This document shows positions 28,765 through 37,132 of a stretch of DNA of 64,000 nt, one piece after another. The notes under the pieces were generated by a model. That model searched no databases. It was not told where the DNA came from and saw only the letters and a program-made list of their open reading frames with translations. Position numbers and translations under genes: made by a program. The stretch is from Mesorhizobium sp. (lineage in GTDB: Bacteria > Pseudomonadota > Alphaproteobacteria > Rhizobiales > Rhizobiaceae). The stretch's first letter is position 1; each line of letters opens with the position of its first letter. The stretch spans positions 20,027 to 84,026 of the forward strand of contig NZ_SUHQ01000032.1 of NCBI RefSeq assembly GCF_004962245.1. Reading direction: 5' to 3'.

Positions 28765-30030
28765 TCAGCTCTTGTCGTCATCGCCCTGGGTGATCAGCCG
28801 CGCGCTGCGCTGACCTGTCACGTAGATCCATAGCCAGCTCAGCGAAACCGCAAGCCGGTTCCGGAAGCCGATCAGGAAGTAGATGTGCGCGAGACCCCAT
28901 AGCCACCAGGCCGGCCAGCCGGTGAGCTTGATCCAGCCGAAATCGATCGCGGCGGCGCGCTTGCCGATCGTCGCCAGATCGCCGTCATGCTTGTAGCGGA
29001 AGGGACGCGGGGTTGCGTCGCCGGCAAGCCGGGCCTTGATCGTCGCTGCGACATGCCAACCCTGCTGTTTGGCGGCGGGTGCTACGCCGGGCACCATCCG
29101 GCCATCGGGCCGCAGGGCGTGCGCAGCGTCACCGATGACGAAAATCTCCGGGCTCCCCGGCACGGTCAGGTCGGACTCGACCAGCACCCTGCCCGCGCGA
29201 TCCGCTGCCGCCCCCAGCCATTCGGCGGCCGGCGAAGCGGCGACCCCCGCCGCCCACAGGATTGTCCTGGCCGGCAGGTGCGTTTCGCCGAAGACGACGC
29301 CCTCGGCATCGCAGCGTGTAACGGGCCGGCCGAGTTCGACCGTGACGCCAAGCCGCTCGAGCGCCTTCTTGGCATAGCCGGAGAGTTTCGGCGCGAAATT
29401 GGGAAGGATGCGGTCGCCGGCCTCGATCAGCACCACGCGCGTCTGTCGCGTATCGATGTTGCGGAACTCGCCGCGCAGCGTGTCGTGCGCCAGTTCGACA
29501 ATGGTGCCGGCCAGTTCCACGCCGGTCGGTCCGCCGCCGACGATCGCCAGCGTCAGCAGCGCCTGGCGCTTGGCGGGATCGGTCTCCCGCTCGGCTTGCT
29601 CGAAGGCGAGCAGGATGCGCCGTCGAATGGTGGTGGCATCCTCCAGCGTCTTCAGCCCCGGCGCGAAAGGCTCCCATTCGTCATGGCCGAAATAGGCGTG
29701 GCGGGCGCCGGTGGCCAGCAGGAGCGTGTCGTAAGCGACTGCATCGCCATCATCGAGCAGCACGCGTTTGCCGGCGCGGTCGACGCCGCGGACGGTGGCG
29801 AGCAGCGTCGCCACGTCCTTGCGCTTGCGCAGGAGATGGCGGATCGGCCAGGCGACTTCCGAGGTGGCGAGCGCCGTGGTCGCCACCTGGTAGAGCAGCG
29901 GCTGGAAGAGATGGTGGTTGCGCTTGTCGATCATGGTGATGCGCACTGGCGCACCGGCAAGCGCGCGGGTGAATTCGAGACCCCCAAACCCCGCCCCGAC
30001 GACGACGACATGTTGGCTGGGTCCGTTCAT
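28765..30030 (-). CDS. ndh: Type II NADH dehydrogenase (NAD(P)/FAD-dependent oxidoreductase)
   Basis: Pyridine nucleotide-disulfide family flavoprotein of about 421 residues, most like non-proton-pumping NADH:quinone oxidoreductase. The FAD motif VVVVGAGFGGLEFTRAL, the NAD motif LAIVGGGPTGVELAGTI, and the second FAD segment IFVIGDAAH are intact. The C-terminal part has hydrophobic segments (WPAWWLWGLAHIYFLIGF) suited to membrane attachment. The ATG at 30030 has GGAG at 8 bases; a GTG nine bases further upstream is less likely. It stands alone on the minus strand. Confidence 0.92.
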   Translation of the reverse strand: MNGPSQHVVVVGAGFGGLEFTRALAGAPVRITMIDKRNHHLFQPLLYQVATTALATSEVAWPIRHLLRKRKDVATLLATVRGVDRAGKRVLLDDGDAVAYDTLLLATGARHAYFGHDEWEPFAPGLKTLEDATTIRRRILLAFEQAERETDPAKRQALLTLAIVGGGPTGVELAGTIVELAHDTLRGEFRNIDTRQTRVVLIEAGDRILPNFAPKLSGYAKKALERLGVTVELGRPVTRCDAEGVVFGETHLPARTILWAAGVAASPAAEWLGAAADRAGRVLVESDLTVPGSPEIFVIGDAAHALRPDGRMVPGVAPAAKQQGWHVAATIKARLAGDATPRPFRYKHDGDLATIGKRAAAIDFGWIKLTGWPAWWLWGLAHIYFLIGFRNRLAVSLSWLWIYVTGQRSARLITQGDDDKS

Positions 30031-30172
30031 CTCACTCACTCCGGGAGATCAGGCTGAAGAGCAATTTCGCCAGGGCTGGTATAGGTATTTTTGTGCACTG
30101 CAACAACATCCGACTTTGCCGACTGCCCGGCCTAAGATGTCGCGTATGTACATGCCCTATCCTGCCGCCGCG

Positions 30173-30178
30173 TATAAT
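30173..30178 (+). promoter_or_regulatory. Candidate -10 box (TATAAT) for the 5-formyl-THF cyclo-ligase gene
   Basis: An exact TATAAT lies 30 bp before the TTG start. No good -35 is seen at the usual distance, so this is only a candidate. Confidence 0.35.
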
Positions 30179-30207
30179 TTCATCGAAACCAACGACAGGA
30201 GTGGAAC

Positions 30208-30867
30208 TTGGATAGCGATCATGACGACGACGGTCTGGGACAATATTCCTCGCCGCCTTGCTTCATGCACGAGCTCGACCCGGAATTCCGGGCGTCGCTA
30301 TCCGACTGGTCCGACGTGAAACGATGGCGCAAGGCCGAGCGCGAGCGGCTGATTGCGGCCCGCCTTGCTGTCCCGGCTGACGCGCGAACGGCAATGTCGC
30401 AGCGCATCGCCGAAAGCCTCGACGCGGTGATCGGCGACATCGCCGGCCGCATGGTCAGCCTCTACTGGCCGTTCCGCGGCGAGCCGGATTTGCGCCCTTG
30501 GATGGCTTCCACCAATGCGCGCGGCGGCCGCACCGCACTGCCTGTTGTGGTCGAGAAAGGCCGGCCGCTAATCTTCCGCGCCTACGCACCGGGCGATCGA
30601 CTCGAGAAGGGCGTCTGGAATATTCCGATTCCAGCTGAAGGCGATCCGGTGCTGCCCGACATCGTCATTTCGCCGATCGTCGGCATCGACCCGGGACAGT
30701 ATCGCCTGGGCTATGGCGGCGGCTTCTTCGACCGCACGCTGGCGGCGATGCCGTTCAAGCCTTTGGTCATCGGTGTCGGCTACGAACTGCAGCGCATCGC
30801 CACCATCTACCCGCAGCCGCATGACATCCCGATGGACCGGGTGGTGACGGAGGTGTTCAAGGCCTAG
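30208..30867 (+). CDS. 5-formyltetrahydrofolate cyclo-ligase
   Basis: Enzyme of 219 residues converting 5-formyl-THF to 5,10-methenyl-THF with ATP. The N-terminal basic helix (RWRKAERERLIAARLAV), the substrate region SLYWPFRGEPDLRPW and the C-terminal GYGGGFFDRTL nucleotide motif are diagnostic. The start is TTG at 30208, supported by AGGAG six bases upstream; the N-terminal extension MDSDHDDDGLGQYSSPPCFMHEL is also seen in other rhizobial homologues as I recall. In many bacteria 6S RNA lies upstream of this gene, but no 6S-like sequence is evident here. It converges on the Lrp-type regulator with a few bases of overlap. Confidence 0.92.
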   Translation: MDSDHDDDGLGQYSSPPCFMHELDPEFRASLSDWSDVKRWRKAERERLIAARLAVPADARTAMSQRIAESLDAVIGDIAGRMVSLYWPFRGEPDLRPWMASTNARGGRTALPVVVEKGRPLIFRAYAPGDRLEKGVWNIPIPAEGDPVLPDIVISPIVGIDPGQYRLGYGGGFFDRTLAAMPFKPLVIGVGYELQRIATIYPQPHDIPMDRVVTEVFKA

Positions 30868-31337
30868 GCAAGTTCCGGCTTCATCCCCACGGCCGTGCGG
30901 TCGACGATCTCGCGCAAGGCGAAGGACGAATTGATCTTCGTCACATGCGGCATTGCCGACAGCCACTCCTTGTGGATGCGCTCATAGTCGACGAGGTCCT
31001 TTGCCGCGATGCGCAGGATGTAGTCGTATTCACCAGACATCAGGTGGCAGGACAGGACATTCGGGCAGCGCTTTATCGCTGCCTCGAAATCCGACAGAGT
31101 CTTCTCGAATTGCCCCGACAGCGATATATGCACGATCGCCGTCATCTGGTGGCCGAGGGCCGCGTTGGAAAGCCGGGCATGGTAGCCGCGGATGGTTCCG
31201 GATTTCTCCAGATTGTCCAGCCGCCGCGAGCAGGCCGACTGCGACAGGCCGACCTTCTCGGCAAGCGCCGCATTGGGTATCCGCCCATCCTTCTGCAATG
31301 TTTCGAGAATAGCGATATCGATCCTGTCGAGCGGCAT
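30864..31337 (-). CDS. Lrp/AsnC-family transcriptional regulator (probable ald regulator)
   Basis: Leucine-responsive-type regulator of 157 residues. The N-terminal helix-turn-helix domain (residues 1-60: LDRIDIAILETLQKDGRIPNAALAEKVGLSQSACSRRLDNLEKSG) is followed by an effector-binding RAM domain (about 65-145). The ATG at 31337 gives the usual start. It is divergent from alanine dehydrogenase with a 156-bp shared region, the classic layout of an Lrp-type activator (AldR-like) and its ald target. L-alanine is therefore the likely effector, by inference. Confidence 0.93.
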   Translation of the reverse strand: MPLDRIDIAILETLQKDGRIPNAALAEKVGLSQSACSRRLDNLEKSGTIRGYHARLSNAALGHQMTAIVHISLSGQFEKTLSDFEAAIKRCPNVLSCHLMSGEYDYILRIAAKDLVDYERIHKEWLSAMPHVTKINSSFALREIVDRTAVGMKPELA

Positions 31338-31493
31338 TTTTCGGGATTCCTGCGACAATCCGGCTGTTTTGCGCAACGATTATCGAGCCACAGGCTTTAG
31401 CGCAAGCGTATTCGCAAACACTTACGGGGCGATTCGTGGTTCACTGTCTCTAAACAGGGAACGTGCCCGGAAGGGCCGGATCAGGAGAAGAAA
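31338..31493. promoter_or_regulatory. Divergent ald / Lrp-type regulator control region
   Basis: The 156 bp between the two starts contains repeated related words GCGCAAC, GCGCAAG and TCGCAAA at about 31370, 31402 and 31412. These are spaced by about three turns and one turn of DNA and are candidates for Lrp-type binding sites. This is pattern reading only. Confidence 0.4.
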
Positions 31494-32609
31494 ATGCGCG
31501 TCGGCTGCCCCCGGGAAATCAAGAATCATGAGTACCGTGTCGGCCTGACGCCAGGCTCGGTCCGCGAATATGTCGCGCACGGCCACGAAGTGCTGGTCGA
31601 GACCGGAGCCGGCGCCGGCATCGGCGCCGACGACAACGCTTATCGCGCCGCCGGCGCCACCATCGCCAAGACGGCCGCCGACGTGTTCGCCAAGTCCGAC
31701 ATGATCGTCAAAGTCAAGGAGCCGCAGCCCGAGGAATGGGTCCAGCTCCGCGACGGCCAGATCCTCTACACCTATCTCCACCTCGCTCCGGATCCGGAGC
31801 AGACCAAGGGTCTGCTGGCCTCCGGAGTGACGGCTATCGCCTACGAGACGGTCACCGACGACCGCGGCGGCCTGCCGCTGTTGGCGCCGATGTCGGAAGT
31901 CGCCGGCCGCCTGTCGATCCAGGCCGGCGCCACCGCGCTGCAGAAGGCCAATGGCGGCCGCGGCGTGCTGCTCGGCGGCGTGCCCGGCGTGCTGCCCGGC
32001 AAGGTCACGGTGCTTGGCGGCGGCGTCGTCGGCCTGCATGCCGCCCGGATGGCGGCCGGCCTTGGGGCCGACGTCACCGTCATCGACCGCTCGATCCCGC
32101 GCCTGCGCCAGCTCGACGATATCTTCGGCGGCCGCGTCCACACCCGCTACTCGACTGTCGAGGCGCTGGAAGAGGAATGTTTTTCAGCCGACATCGTCGT
32201 CGGTGCCGTGCTGATCCCGGGTGCCGCCGCGCCGAAGCTCGTTACGCGCGAAATGCTGTCGGGCATGAAGAAAGGCGCCGTGCTGGTCGACGTCGCCATC
32301 GACCAGGGCGGCTGCTTCGAGACCTCGCACGCCACAACTCATGCCGCGCCGACCTATGAGGTCGACGGCGTCATCCACTATTGCGTCGCCAATATGCCGG
32401 GCGCGGTGCCGGTCACTTCGGCCCATGCGCTCAACAATGCTACACTGCATTACGGCCTGCAGCTCGCCGACAAGGGCCTAAAGGCGCTGGTCGACGATCA
32501 TCATCTGCGCAACGGCCTCAATGTCCACAAGGGCAAGATCACCAACCGCGCGGTGGCCGAAGCACTCGGCTATGAACTGGTCGAGCCGAAGGCCGTTCTC
32601 GCCGCCTGA
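31494..32609 (+). CDS. ald: Alanine dehydrogenase
   Basis: NAD-dependent L-alanine dehydrogenase of 371 residues, reversibly deaminating alanine to pyruvate and ammonia. The N-terminal MRVGCPREIKNHEYRVGLTPGSVREYVAHGHEVLVE signature and the NAD motif KVTVLGGGVVGLHAARMA are present, with the catalytic region around TSAHALNNATLHY. An AGGAG site precedes the ATG. In rhizobia the enzyme matters for alanine catabolism and in bacteroids for ammonia/alanine exchange. It is probably controlled by the divergent Lrp-type regulator, and a terminator follows. Confidence 0.97.
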   Translation: MRVGCPREIKNHEYRVGLTPGSVREYVAHGHEVLVETGAGAGIGADDNAYRAAGATIAKTAADVFAKSDMIVKVKEPQPEEWVQLRDGQILYTYLHLAPDPEQTKGLLASGVTAIAYETVTDDRGGLPLLAPMSEVAGRLSIQAGATALQKANGGRGVLLGGVPGVLPGKVTVLGGGVVGLHAARMAAGLGADVTVIDRSIPRLRQLDDIFGGRVHTRYSTVEALEEECFSADIVVGAVLIPGAAAPKLVTREMLSGMKKGAVLVDVAIDQGGCFETSHATTHAAPTYEVDGVIHYCVANMPGAVPVTSAHALNNATLHYGLQLADKGLKALVDDHHLRNGLNVHKGKITNRAVAEALGYELVEPKAVLAA

Positions 32610-32635
32610 ACCCGCCGCCGATTCTTCTCACGACA

Positions 32636-32668
32636 GAGCCGCCGACACCCTCGGCGGCTCACTTTTTT
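32636..32668 (+). terminator. Rho-independent terminator after ald
   Basis: A perfect 10-bp stem (GAGCCGCCGA and TCGGCGGCTC, loop CACCC) is followed by ACTTTTTT, 27 bp past the ald stop. Confidence 0.92.
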
Positions 32669-32811
32669 CCACAAGGCAATTTCACGGCTTACGGTCGGCT
32701 GAACGGCTTTGCGCGTTTTGCGTGCAATATGCCTTTTCTGTGGCTTTTTTGTTACAGCCTCCGCCATGGGCCGATGCTAGGAGGTTATCGGGTTTTAAAA
32801 GGTAGGGGCTA

Positions 32812-34104
32812 ATGACCAGCAAAAGATTCGCAAAATCTCTTCTTCTTGGCGCAGTTTCCGTTCTGGCGCTCGGATCGGCTTCCCATGCCGCCGACGCGGT
32901 TGTGCCGGTCGTCGAGACATCGGGCTTCAACTGGAGCGGCATCTATGTCGGCTTTGGCGTTGGCGCCGGCGCCAATGTCCACGAACTCAGCGGTGATCTC
33001 CTTCCTGGCTTCTCGCTGAATGGCATTGGTGGTGAAGGCGTTTACGGTGAATTGACCGTTGGATACGACTACATGGTGTCGCCGCGCTTCCTGATCGGCG
33101 GACTTCTGGACGCCCATGTCGGCAACATTGAAACCACGCTCGACGTTGCTGGATTGGATGCTTCGGTCCAGGAGACCTACGGCTTCGACGCTGGTTTGCG
33201 GGCTGGCTATCTCTTGACGCCAAACACCTTGGGCTATGTGCTCGGCGGCTATTCCTGGCAGAAATACAAACTCGATACGAACGCAGGTTTTGATTTCGAT
33301 TGGGACCAGAGCGGCTACTTCGTCGGCGCTGGCGTTGAAACGGCCGTCAACAGCAATTGGACCATCAAAACCGAATATCGCTACACCCGCTTCGGCACCA
33401 AGGATGATCTTCTTGCCGATCTCGGTGCGCCGGATGGCACCCTCGAGCTCGACACGTCGCGGCATACGTTCCAGGTTGCGGCCAACTATCGCTTTGGCGC
33501 CCAGAATGGCGGCGTCGCCTCCTTTGAAGCCCCTGCCTACAACTGGACAGGCTTCTACGTCGGCGGTGCCGCCGGTGCGGGTGCGTCCGTGCATCAGATC
33601 GACGTTCCCCCGGCTGGCCTCGAGTTCAACGGGCTCGGCGGCGAAGGCGTGTTCGGCGAATTGAACGTCGGCTATGACCATGATTTTGGCAGCTGGGTGG
33701 CAGGCGTCATGGTTGATGCTCGCTACTCCGGCATGACTTCAGAGCTGAAGTTCCCGGGCGGGTCCATTAATCTGGATACTGATTACGGTTTCGATGTGCT
33801 TGGCCGTGTCGGTATGAAGGTCAACGAATCAACCCTCGCCTATGTGCTCGGCGGTTACAGCTGGCAGCATTTCGATCTGGACGCGCCCGCACCTCTCAAT
33901 GCCGATTGGGGTTCCAGCGGCTTCTCTGTGGGTGGTGGTCTCGAAACGGCCATGTCCAGCAACGTGACCGTCGGCCTCGAATATCGTTATTCGCAGTTCT
34001 CCGAGAAGGATTTCTCGTCGGAGTTTCCGATCCCTGATGACTTCGTGACCTCCACGCCTTCGTTCCACACCGTCCGCATCGGTGCGAAGTACAAGTTCAA
34101 CTAG
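32812..34104 (+). CDS. Outer membrane protein with two tandem Omp25/31-like beta-barrel domains
   Basis: Secreted protein of 430 residues with a signal peptide (KSLLLGAVSVLALGSASHAAD, cleavage near residue 25). Two homologous eight-stranded-barrel-like domains follow, at about residues 40-236 and 243-430. Matching landmarks are NWSGIYVG and NWTGFYVG, GGEGVYGEL and GGEGVFGEL, YVLGGYSWQKYKLD and YVLGGYSWQHFDLD, EYRYTRF and EYRYSQF. The C-terminus ends RIGAKYKFN with a terminal aromatic residue-Asn, near the outer membrane insertion signal. Single-barrel Omp25/Omp31 proteins are usually half this length, so this is a duplication. It is followed by a terminator and is likely well expressed. Confidence 0.9.
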   Translation: MTSKRFAKSLLLGAVSVLALGSASHAADAVVPVVETSGFNWSGIYVGFGVGAGANVHELSGDLLPGFSLNGIGGEGVYGELTVGYDYMVSPRFLIGGLLDAHVGNIETTLDVAGLDASVQETYGFDAGLRAGYLLTPNTLGYVLGGYSWQKYKLDTNAGFDFDWDQSGYFVGAGVETAVNSNWTIKTEYRYTRFGTKDDLLADLGAPDGTLELDTSRHTFQVAANYRFGAQNGGVASFEAPAYNWTGFYVGGAAGAGASVHQIDVPPAGLEFNGLGGEGVFGELNVGYDHDFGSWVAGVMVDARYSGMTSELKFPGGSINLDTDYGFDVLGRVGMKVNESTLAYVLGGYSWQHFDLDAPAPLNADWGSSGFSVGGGLETAMSSNVTVGLEYRYSQFSEKDFSSEFPIPDDFVTSTPSFHTVRIGAKYKFN

Positions 34105-34123
34105 AACCGTCCAGACAACAGTC

Positions 34124-34155
34124 AAAGCCCGTCGGTCATTCCGGCGGGCTTTTTC
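34124..34155 (+). terminator. Rho-independent terminator after the outer membrane protein gene
   Basis: The hairpin AAAGCCCGTCGG / CCGGCGGGCTTT with one mismatch is followed by TTCTTT, 20 bp past the stop. Confidence 0.88.
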
Positions 34156-34191
34156 TTTGGGCGGAAGAAATCCGCGGGACAATGCAGGCAA

Positions 34192-34218
34192 CAAAAAAGC
34201 GGAGCCAAAGCCCCGCTT
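34192..34218 (-). terminator. Rho-independent terminator after the DUF1203 gene
   Basis: On the minus strand AAGCGGGGC, loop TTTG, GCTCCGCTT is followed by a T run. It lies about 118 bp past the stop of the DUF1203 gene and back to back with the previous terminator. Confidence 0.75.
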
Positions 34219-34336
34219 CCTCTGATATCGAGACTTCCCGCCGGTTCATCCGCGGTCGGCAAATCGATCGACGATCAATCCGTAACGCAACATTGCGACA
34301 AGCGTACGACAGCTGCGATGAATGCCGCCCGGATCG

Positions 34337-34804
34337 TCACGCGCGCTCGATCCGGCACTGGTAGCAGTTGTTGCGCGCGGAGCGGACATGCACATAGGCG
34401 ATGTCGTCGCGCTCGAACAAGGTCTCGGCCCGCGCCGCTATAGCGCCCGTCGGAATGACGCCGCCGCTGCCATAAACGATGCGGTCGTCCTTGTCGTAGC
34501 CGCGCACGATATAGTCGGTGCTTTCGAGCATCTGGGGAAGCGCCTCGGCTTCGGCAGCGCGCTCGCATTCCTCGGCGTGCAGAAAGATCGGCCCGGTCTC
34601 GGCATAGGGCTGCAATTCCGGGAATGGCCGGTAGGCCAAGATGAGATAGGTTTCTCCAGCGGCCACGTTCTTCAGGCAGTGGCGGCAAGGCACGCCGTCG
34701 CCGTCGGATATTTTCCGCTCTGGTATCAGGCCATAGGCGTCCGGCGCGCCGCGCTGCAAAGCTCTGACATCTTCCGTGGGCAAGGCTTTGAACTGGATGG
34801 TCAT
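34337..34804 (-). CDS. DUF1203 domain protein
   Basis: Protein of 155 residues belonging to the DUF1203 family of unknown function. Conserved family features are the Cys pair in VPCRHCLKN, YLILAYRPF, YAETGPIFLHAEEC, YGSGGVIPTG and the C-terminal RNNCYQCRIER. The conserved cysteines and histidine suggest metal binding, which is inference. The ATG at 34804 has GGAG upstream and gives MTIQFKALP. It is on the same strand as the DapB-like gene, 78 bp downstream of it. Confidence 0.85.
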   Translation of the reverse strand: MTIQFKALPTEDVRALQRGAPDAYGLIPERKISDGDGVPCRHCLKNVAAGETYLILAYRPFPELQPYAETGPIFLHAEECERAAEAEALPQMLESTDYIVRGYDKDDRIVYGSGGVIPTGAIAARAETLFERDDIAYVHVRSARNNCYQCRIERA

Positions 34805-34882
34805 GGCGAAATCTCCGGTGTCGTCGACCGGACAATTACGCCGCTGCACCGACGCCTCCCACCCGATTCCTGCCAATTTGGA

Positions 34883-35689
34883 TCAGTCCATCAAGGCGTC
34901 GAGGCCTCGCACCAGCCCGGTGACCTCCTGCACCCGCCGGATGGCGAGCAGCGTACCCGCCACGTAAGGAGCGGCGGACGACCCGGCGTCGTGGCGAATG
35001 GTCAGCCGCTCGTCGGGCAGGCCGAACAGCGCCTCGCAGGACAGGATGTAGGAAGGCAGCCGAAGCGCATGCACCTGAACCCCCTCACCCGTGCCGACCG
35101 CCGCACCGCGCGTTCCCGGTACACCGGAGACCTCCGAGACCGGCCGCGCGGTCGAAGCCTTGCGGACGTCGGCCAGAGCTTCGGCAAGCTCGCGCGCCGT
35201 GCCGGATGGTGCGTCGGGCTTCTTGGCGCTGGCATAGTCGATAACCTCGACATCCGGCACGTATTTCGCCGCCATCAGGGCAAAGCGCTTCATCAGCGTG
35301 GCGGTGATCGAAAAATTGCCGGCCGCAACGACGCCGACGCGATTGGCGCGTGCTGCAGCGTCGATCTCGGCAAAATCGGCAGCACCCAGCCCCGACGTGC
35401 CGATCACGACGTGCCGTCCCCTTTCGATAGCCAGCAGCGCATGGTCCTTCACCACGTGCGGCTTGGTGTAGTCGACCAGCACGTCCGACGGCACCTCCAG
35501 CGCCTCGGCCAGCGAGGCGGAAACGGTAACACCATTGGCCGGTAAGCCCACCAGCAGGCCGGAATCCTGACCAGCGCCGCTGCGTGACACAGCCCCGGCC
35601 AGCGTCATGTCGCCCTGCGCCCCGACCGCTGGAACCAGCGCCTTGCCGACCCAGCCAGTCGCACCGGCCATCACCACCCGTATTGCCAT
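34883..35689 (-). CDS. DapB-like dihydrodipicolinate reductase paralogue
   Basis: Protein of 268 residues with the DapB fold: an N-terminal Rossmann segment (VVMAGATGWVGKAL), IGTSGLG in the middle and the substrate-binding PDAPSGTA near residue 160. In authentic DapB this loop is preceded by an EAHHRHK-type motif whose first His is catalytic; here it reads VIDYASAKKPDAPSG, so that His is missing while the Lys before the Asp is kept. The protein may therefore not be the lysine-pathway enzyme. A second, canonical dapB would be expected elsewhere in the genome. The ATG at 35689 has GGAGG at eight bases. Confidence 0.8.
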   Translation of the reverse strand: MAIRVVMAGATGWVGKALVPAVGAQGDMTLAGAVSRSGAGQDSGLLVGLPANGVTVSASLAEALEVPSDVLVDYTKPHVVKDHALLAIERGRHVVIGTSGLGAADFAEIDAAARANRVGVVAAGNFSITATLMKRFALMAAKYVPDVEVIDYASAKKPDAPSGTARELAEALADVRKASTARPVSEVSGVPGTRGAAVGTGEGVQVHALRLPSYILSCEALFGLPDERLTIRHDAGSSAAPYVAGTLLAIRRVQEVTGLVRGLDALMD

Positions 35690-35817
35690 CGTTTGATCCT
35701 CCAATCACCATTAGAACATCATACGTCCGTTTGGACGCGTGAAGAATGCTCTTAGGGTTTGACGCTACGCATCGGGCGGCCGATGCGGTAGGTCTTGAGC
35801 GACCAGCGATAGGGAAA

Positions 35818-35843
35818 GAGCCCGGCTCATTCAAGCCGGGCTC
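35818..35843 (-). terminator. Rho-independent terminator after the OmpA-family gene
   Basis: A perfect stem, GAGCCCGGCT and AGCCGGGCTC with a short loop, is followed on the minus strand by TTTCCC. It lies 63 bp past the stop of the gene at 35906-36463. Confidence 0.75.
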
Positions 35844-35905
35844 CGTTTGGCGTGTTGATCCAGACCGCCGCACAAACGGTCAGATCACAAGAATTTTGAA
35901 CAGTC

Positions 35906-36463
35906 TTACCGGATGAAGTCGTCGAAGCGGCGCAGCGTCACCCGGCGATTGCGCCAATTCTCGTTCTGCGTCTGCACCAGCAGGAACTCCTCGCCGTAGC
36001 CGACGGTTTCCAGCGCATGACGCGGCACGCCAAATTCGCGCACGAGGGTGCGCTTCAGCGAGGCGGCGCGCTGTTCCGACAGGATCTGGTTCGACTGGAA
36101 GGAGCCGACCGCGTCGGTATGGCCTTCGATCAGCACGCGTGCCCCGGGGTCGCGCCGCAGGATGCGCTGAAGCGCATCGGCGATGTTTTCGATCTTGTCG
36201 TATTGCGAGCTGGAAATCGCCGCTGAGCCGAAGGCGAAATTGATCGACTGGATATCGATCGAGCGGGCCATGCGCCGCAGGTCCGGCCGCCTCTTGAATT
36301 CGCGAATGGTGACGCGCTGATTGGGGCGCAGCTTCACCCGAGGCGCCGCCTCGAGCTGGCGCTCGATCGTCGCGGCCGACGGCGTGGTCGCCTGGGCGGC
36401 GGCTAGCGTCGGCATGGCGAGTGCCGCAATAACCGCAGCGGCAAATGTGCGTCGGGTCAGCAT
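35906..36463 (-). CDS. OmpA-family protein (peptidoglycan-binding C-terminal domain)
   Basis: Exported protein of 185 residues. A signal peptide (TRRTFAAAVIAALAMPTLAAAQ, cleavage near residue 24; the twin Arg suggests possible Tat use but is not decisive) is followed by a short linker. The OmpA-like domain (about 70-185) has SINFAFGSAAIS, LIEGHTDAVGS, LSEQRAASLKRTL and GYGEEFLL. The domain binds diaminopimelate in peptidoglycan. There is no membrane barrel and no lipobox, so it is periplasmic. The ATG at 36463 has AAGGAG upstream. Confidence 0.92.
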   Translation of the reverse strand: MLTRRTFAAAVIAALAMPTLAAAQATTPSAATIERQLEAAPRVKLRPNQRVTIREFKRRPDLRRMARSIDIQSINFAFGSAAISSSQYDKIENIADALQRILRRDPGARVLIEGHTDAVGSFQSNQILSEQRAASLKRTLVREFGVPRHALETVGYGEEFLLVQTQNENWRNRRVTLRRFDDFIR

Positions 36464-36563
36464 GTCTTTTCTCCTTCGGGGCCTCGGCCCATTGATGGTG
36501 CCGGCAAGATGGCAAAGACAAGCTGAAGCTTTGATGAACGAAAGGTTCAGCTTTCGGGGAAAA

Positions 36564-37127
36564 TCACGGTCGCATGACGCTGGCCGCGCGCTCGGCGAAA
36601 GCCATTGGATGCACGATCTCCTTCTTTTGCGCCACCGGCTCAAAGCCGAGTTTCTGGTAGAGCGGCAATGCCGCCGGATGATCAAGCGTGCAGGTCTGCA
36701 CCGTCACCCGCCTTGGGCCGTGCGACCAGGCGGCGGCGATCGCCGCACCCAGGAACCAGCGACCGATGCCTTGCCCGGTCGCGTGCTCCATCATACCGAA
36801 ATAGGCGAGTTCCACTTCCTCCGGCAGATGCGGCTTGAGGTCGAAGAAGCCGGCCGGCGCGCCATCGAGATACAGCACCCTGATGTCGCGGTCCTCGCGG
36901 TGGACGCCCGCAGAAAGCTCCTCGTCGCTCAGCCTCAGCACGTTGACCCAGTGCCATTTGCGGCCTACCCGATCCATCAGGTAGCGGTAGAAATGCAGCG
37001 GAATGTCCTTGGTCTTCAGCAGCGCGATCTGCCGGTTGTAGGGCACCGGCGGTGAATAGGCCGGCGGCACATGCATTTCGAGAAACGTCACCGTGACCTC
37101 GATGTCTTCCAGCGCTCCGTTCTCCAT
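36564..37127 (-). CDS. GNAT-family N-acetyltransferase
   Basis: Acetyltransferase of 187 residues. The GNAT core runs from about residue 55 to 165, with the acetyl-CoA loop in MMEHATGQGIGRWFLGAAIAAAW and the later TCTLDHPAALPLYQKLGFEPV motif. The acceptor is unknown. The ATG at 37127 gives MENGALEDIEVTV. It is 5 bp downstream of sseA and so is probably the last gene of the cysK-alaX-sseA operon. Confidence 0.9.
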   Translation of the reverse strand: MENGALEDIEVTVTFLEMHVPPAYSPPVPYNRQIALLKTKDIPLHFYRYLMDRVGRKWHWVNVLRLSDEELSAGVHREDRDIRVLYLDGAPAGFFDLKPHLPEEVELAYFGMMEHATGQGIGRWFLGAAIAAAWSHGPRRVTVQTCTLDHPAALPLYQKLGFEPVAQKKEIVHPMAFAERAASVMRP

Positions 37128-37132
37128 CACCG

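Noticed and set aside
30040..30207. A possible 6S RNA upstream of the 5-formyl-THF cyclo-ligase gene
   Set aside because: The position would fit, but the sequence does not show a long rod-like self-complementary structure.
35715..35765. A short GTCC...GGAC hairpin upstream of the DapB-like gene as a repeat copy
   Set aside because: Only a fragment of the second hairpin is present, too little to assign to the repeat family.
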